Shown in pieces: positions 13,614-15,748 of a DNA stretch of 15,748 bases. This DNA comes from CALMEC01 sp964440285 (GTDB lineage Bacteria; Actinomycetota; Thermoleophilia; Miltoncostaeales; Miltoncostaeaceae). A model generated the notes under the pieces. The model was not told where the DNA came from. It searched no databases and saw only the letters and a list, made by a program, of their open reading frames with translations. The DNA is taken from NCBI GenBank assembly GCA_964440285.1, contig CAYTRV010000042.1, positions 1 through 15,748 of the forward strand, read 5' to 3'. The position numbers and the translations under genes were made by a program. Position 1 is the stretch's first letter. Every line of letters starts with the position of its first letter.

Positions 13614-15748
13614 ATGCGCACACACCGATTCGAAGTCCACCCCAATCTCCCCGACGAGCTCGGCCCGCTCGACGAGCTGGCACGAGATCTCTGGTACTCA
13701 TGGAACCGCGACGCCATCGAGCTGTTCGCCCGGCTCGACATCGACGCCTGGGAGGCCGCGGGCCGTAACCCGGTCCTGACGCTCGCGAAGGTGCCGCAGG
13801 CGACGCTCGACGCCGCGGCGCGTGACGAGACGTTCCTCGCCGAGCTCCGCCGGGTCTACTGGAGCTACCGCGCCTATCAGCGCGGCGGCGGCTGGTTCCA
13901 GGAGGCGTACCCGGGCGTCGCCGACATGTCCGTCGCCTACCTGTCGCTCGAGTTCGGACTCGACCACGCCCTGCCGATCTACTCAGGGGGGCTCGGTGTC
14001 CTGGCCGGAGACCACCTCAAGTCGGCGTCGGACCTCGGGCTGCCGTTCGCCGCCGTCGGTTTGCTCTACCAGAACGGCTACTTCCACCAGGCGCTGAACA
14101 TCGACGGGTGGCAGCAGGAGCTCTACCCGCCGAATGACTGGTCGAACATGCCGGTCCACCGGCAGCTCGGGCCGGATGGGGAGCAGCTGCGCGTGGAGGT
14201 CGCAATGGCCGGTGCGCCGGTCCAGGCCGCGGTCTGGCGCGCACAGGTCGGCCGGGTGCCGCTCTACCTCCTCGACGCGAACATCGACGAGAACCCGCCG
14301 GAGCTGCGCACCATCACGGCTTCGCTCTACGGGGGCGATCGGGAGCTTCGGCTGCGCCAAGAGCTCCTCCTCGGGGTCGGCGGCCTGCGCGCGCTCGCCG
14401 CGGTCGGAGTGACCCCGACGGTGTTCCACATGAACGAGGGGCACTCCGCCTTCCTGGCGCTGGAGCGGATCCGGTCGCTCATGACGCATGCCGGCCTGTC
14501 CTTCCAGGCGGCGCTCGAGCAGGTGGCCGCCTCGACCATCTTCACGACCCACACGCCCGTGCCGGCGGGCAACGAGGTCTTCGACGTCGAGCTGACGCGG
14601 CCGTACCTCGAGCCGCTCGCGACGGAGCTCGGCCTGGATTGGTCCACGTTCGTCGAGATGGGACAGGTCCCCGGCGGGGACGAGACCCAGTTCGGGATGA
14701 CGCCACTCGCGCTTCGCACCGCCGCGTTCGCCAACGGCGTCAGCCGTTTGCACGGCGAGGTCTCCCGTGAGATGTGGCAGGAGCTGTGGCCCGGGCTCGG
14801 CGTCGACGAGGTGCCGATTTCCAGCGTCACGAACGGCATCCACCCTCGCACGTGGCTCAGCCGCGAGATGGGTCAACTGCTCGACCGCTACCTTGGTCAG
14901 CGCCTCGTGGAGCAGCCGCATGACCAGACGGTCTGGGAGCGGGTCGACAATGTCCCGCCGGGAGAGCTCTGGCGGGTCAAGGAACGGCGCCGCGAACGGC
15001 TGGTGATCCTCGCCCGCGAGCGGGTTCGCGCCCAGATGCAGCGGCGCGGTGCCGGACGGGCCGCATTGCGCGATGCCGACGAGACCCTGCGCCCGGACAT
15101 CCTCACGATCGGCTTCGCCCGGCGCTTCGCGACGTACAAACGTGCGACGCTCCTCTTCCGCCAGGCGGAGCGGCTCGCGCGGTTGCTCACCGATGCCGAC
15201 CGCCCCGTGCAGTTCGTCTTCTCCGGCAAGGCGCATCCGGCCGACGCCCCCGGCAAGGAGCTCATCCAGGCGATCGTGCGCTTCGCGCAGGATCCGAGAG
15301 TGCGTCAGCGCATGGCGTTCATCGAGGACTACGACATGGGCATCTCGCGCCTCCTGGTCTCCGGGTGCGACGTGTGGCTCAACGCACCGCGCCGTCCCCT
15401 CGAGGCGTCGGGCACCAGCGGGATGAAGGCCGTGGTCAACGGCGTGCTCAACGTCTCCGTCCCGGACGGGTGGTGGGCGGAGGGCTATTCACCTGAACTC
15501 GGCTGGTCGATCGGGAGCGGTGAGCACTACGACGACACGGAGGAGCAGGACGCGATCGAGTGCGACGCCCTCTTCAACCTCCTCGAACAGGAGGTCATCC
15601 CCCTCTTCTACAACCGCGACGCGAACGGCCTCCCACGGGAGTGGATCGCGCGGATGCCCGCCTCCATGGCGCGCCTCGGAGCAGTGTTCAACAGCCTCGG
15701 GATGGTCCAGGAGTACACCGATTGGGGGTATCTGCCCGCCCATCGCGT
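13614..15748 (+). CDS. glgP: alpha-glucan phosphorylase (short GT35 type), 3'-truncated by window
   Basis: Releases glucose-1-phosphate from glycogen or maltodextrin ends using phosphate and PLP, in the cytosol. Residues 1-90 match the DUF3417 N-terminal region of short bacterial and archaeal phosphorylases (LARDLWYSWNRDAIELFARL). Then come YLSLEFGLDHALPIYSGGLG, GDHLKSASDLGLP, FHMNEGHSAFLALE, TTHTPVPAGNEVF, FARRFATYKRA and the PLP-lysine motif EASGTSGMKA (Lys605). 711 codons are present without interruption and the frame is still open at the window end; full members are about 850 aa, so roughly 140 residues are missing here. ATG 13614 gives the expected N-terminus. The position beside the pho genes is suggestive, since the enzyme consumes phosphate, but no PHO box is seen directly before it. 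Confidence 0.94.
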   Translation, partial: MRTHRFEVHPNLPDELGPLDELARDLWYSWNRDAIELFARLDIDAWEAAGRNPVLTLAKVPQATLDAAARDETFLAELRRVYWSYRAYQRGGGWFQEAYPGVADMSVAYLSLEFGLDHALPIYSGGLGVLAGDHLKSASDLGLPFAAVGLLYQNGYFHQALNIDGWQQELYPPNDWSNMPVHRQLGPDGEQLRVEVAMAGAPVQAAVWRAQVGRVPLYLLDANIDENPPELRTITASLYGGDRELRLRQELLLGVGGLRALAAVGVTPTVFHMNEGHSAFLALERIRSLMTHAGLSFQAALEQVAASTIFTTHTPVPAGNEVFDVELTRPYLEPLATELGLDWSTFVEMGQVPGGDETQFGMTPLALRTAAFANGVSRLHGEVSREMWQELWPGLGVDEVPISSVTNGIHPRTWLSREMGQLLDRYLGQRLVEQPHDQTVWERVDNVPPGELWRVKERRRERLVILARERVRAQMQRRGAGRAALRDADETLRPDILTIGFARRFATYKRATLLFRQAERLARLLTDADRPVQFVFSGKAHPADAPGKELIQAIVRFAQDPRVRQRMAFIEDYDMGISRLLVSGCDVWLNAPRRPLEASGTSGMKAVVNGVLNVSVPDGWWAEGYSPELGWSIGSGEHYDDTEEQDAIECDALFNLLEQEVIPLFYNRDANGLPREWIARMPASMARLGAVFNSLGMVQEYTDWGYLPAHR

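Noticed and set aside
13983..15236. A 417-codon open frame on minus
   Set aside because: It is antisense to the clearly real glucan phosphorylase gene, which has all catalytic motifs on plus.
1..15748. CRISPR array, rRNA, complete tRNA, transposase or integrase genes
   Set aside because: No regularly spaced repeats, no rRNA-like stretches, no full cloverleaf and no recognisable transposase or integrase motifs were seen on either strand.

Overview
The window is high-GC DNA with actinobacterial features. GTG starts are common, and TANNNT -10 boxes sit directly on start codons. A GTTCACC-type PHO box of the Streptomyces kind lies between the pho genes, and proline dehydrogenase and its aldehyde dehydrogenase partner are separate genes. 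The protein flavour suggests a soil Actinomycetota member, perhaps class Thermoleophilia; that placement is inference from remembered families, not from any search. A run of 10 Ns at 4852-4861 shows the sequence is a draft scaffold or metagenome bin.

Layout. 1-1727 is a worn region. It holds an alpha/beta hydrolase split by an in-frame TAG, a tRNA T-arm-like fragment, a small zinc-ribbon gene and an XRE regulator transcribed divergently from it, then about 315 bp without a gene but with a perfect 10+10 bp inverted repeat. 1728-3565 (minus) carries a two-TM membrane protein gene broken by an in-frame TAA. Its ancestral frame ends in a GTGA overlap with an LPG-synthase-type (UPF0104) membrane protein. 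3625-4701 has a haloacid dehalogenase-type hydrolase and a convergent amphi-Trp domain protein. After the N gap, 4877-7052 is a divergent pair: a YnfM-like MFS exporter and a LysR regulator. 7065-10731 has msrA divergent from a proline catabolism operon (proline dehydrogenase plus P5C dehydrogenase, 4-nt overlap). 10975-13483 is a phosphate-control cluster: phoR-phoU on minus, a PhoP-like response regulator on plus, with a PHO box between them. 13614 to the end is a short-type alpha-glucan phosphorylase that runs off the window.

Together these are ordinary metabolic and regulatory genes: proline to glutamate, methionine sulfoxide repair, phosphate sensing, glycogen breakdown and drug or metabolite export. 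I do not see a convincing new defence or biosynthetic system. The most useful observations are: (1) a repeated leaderless-promoter geometry at eight or nine genes; (2) a PhoR-like kinase without membrane segments, divergent from its regulator, with a PHO box on its start codon; (3) two genes interrupted by single nonsense codons with intact frames on both sides; (4) several strong palindromes at promoters, the best being a 16-bp perfect palindrome in the msrA promoter.
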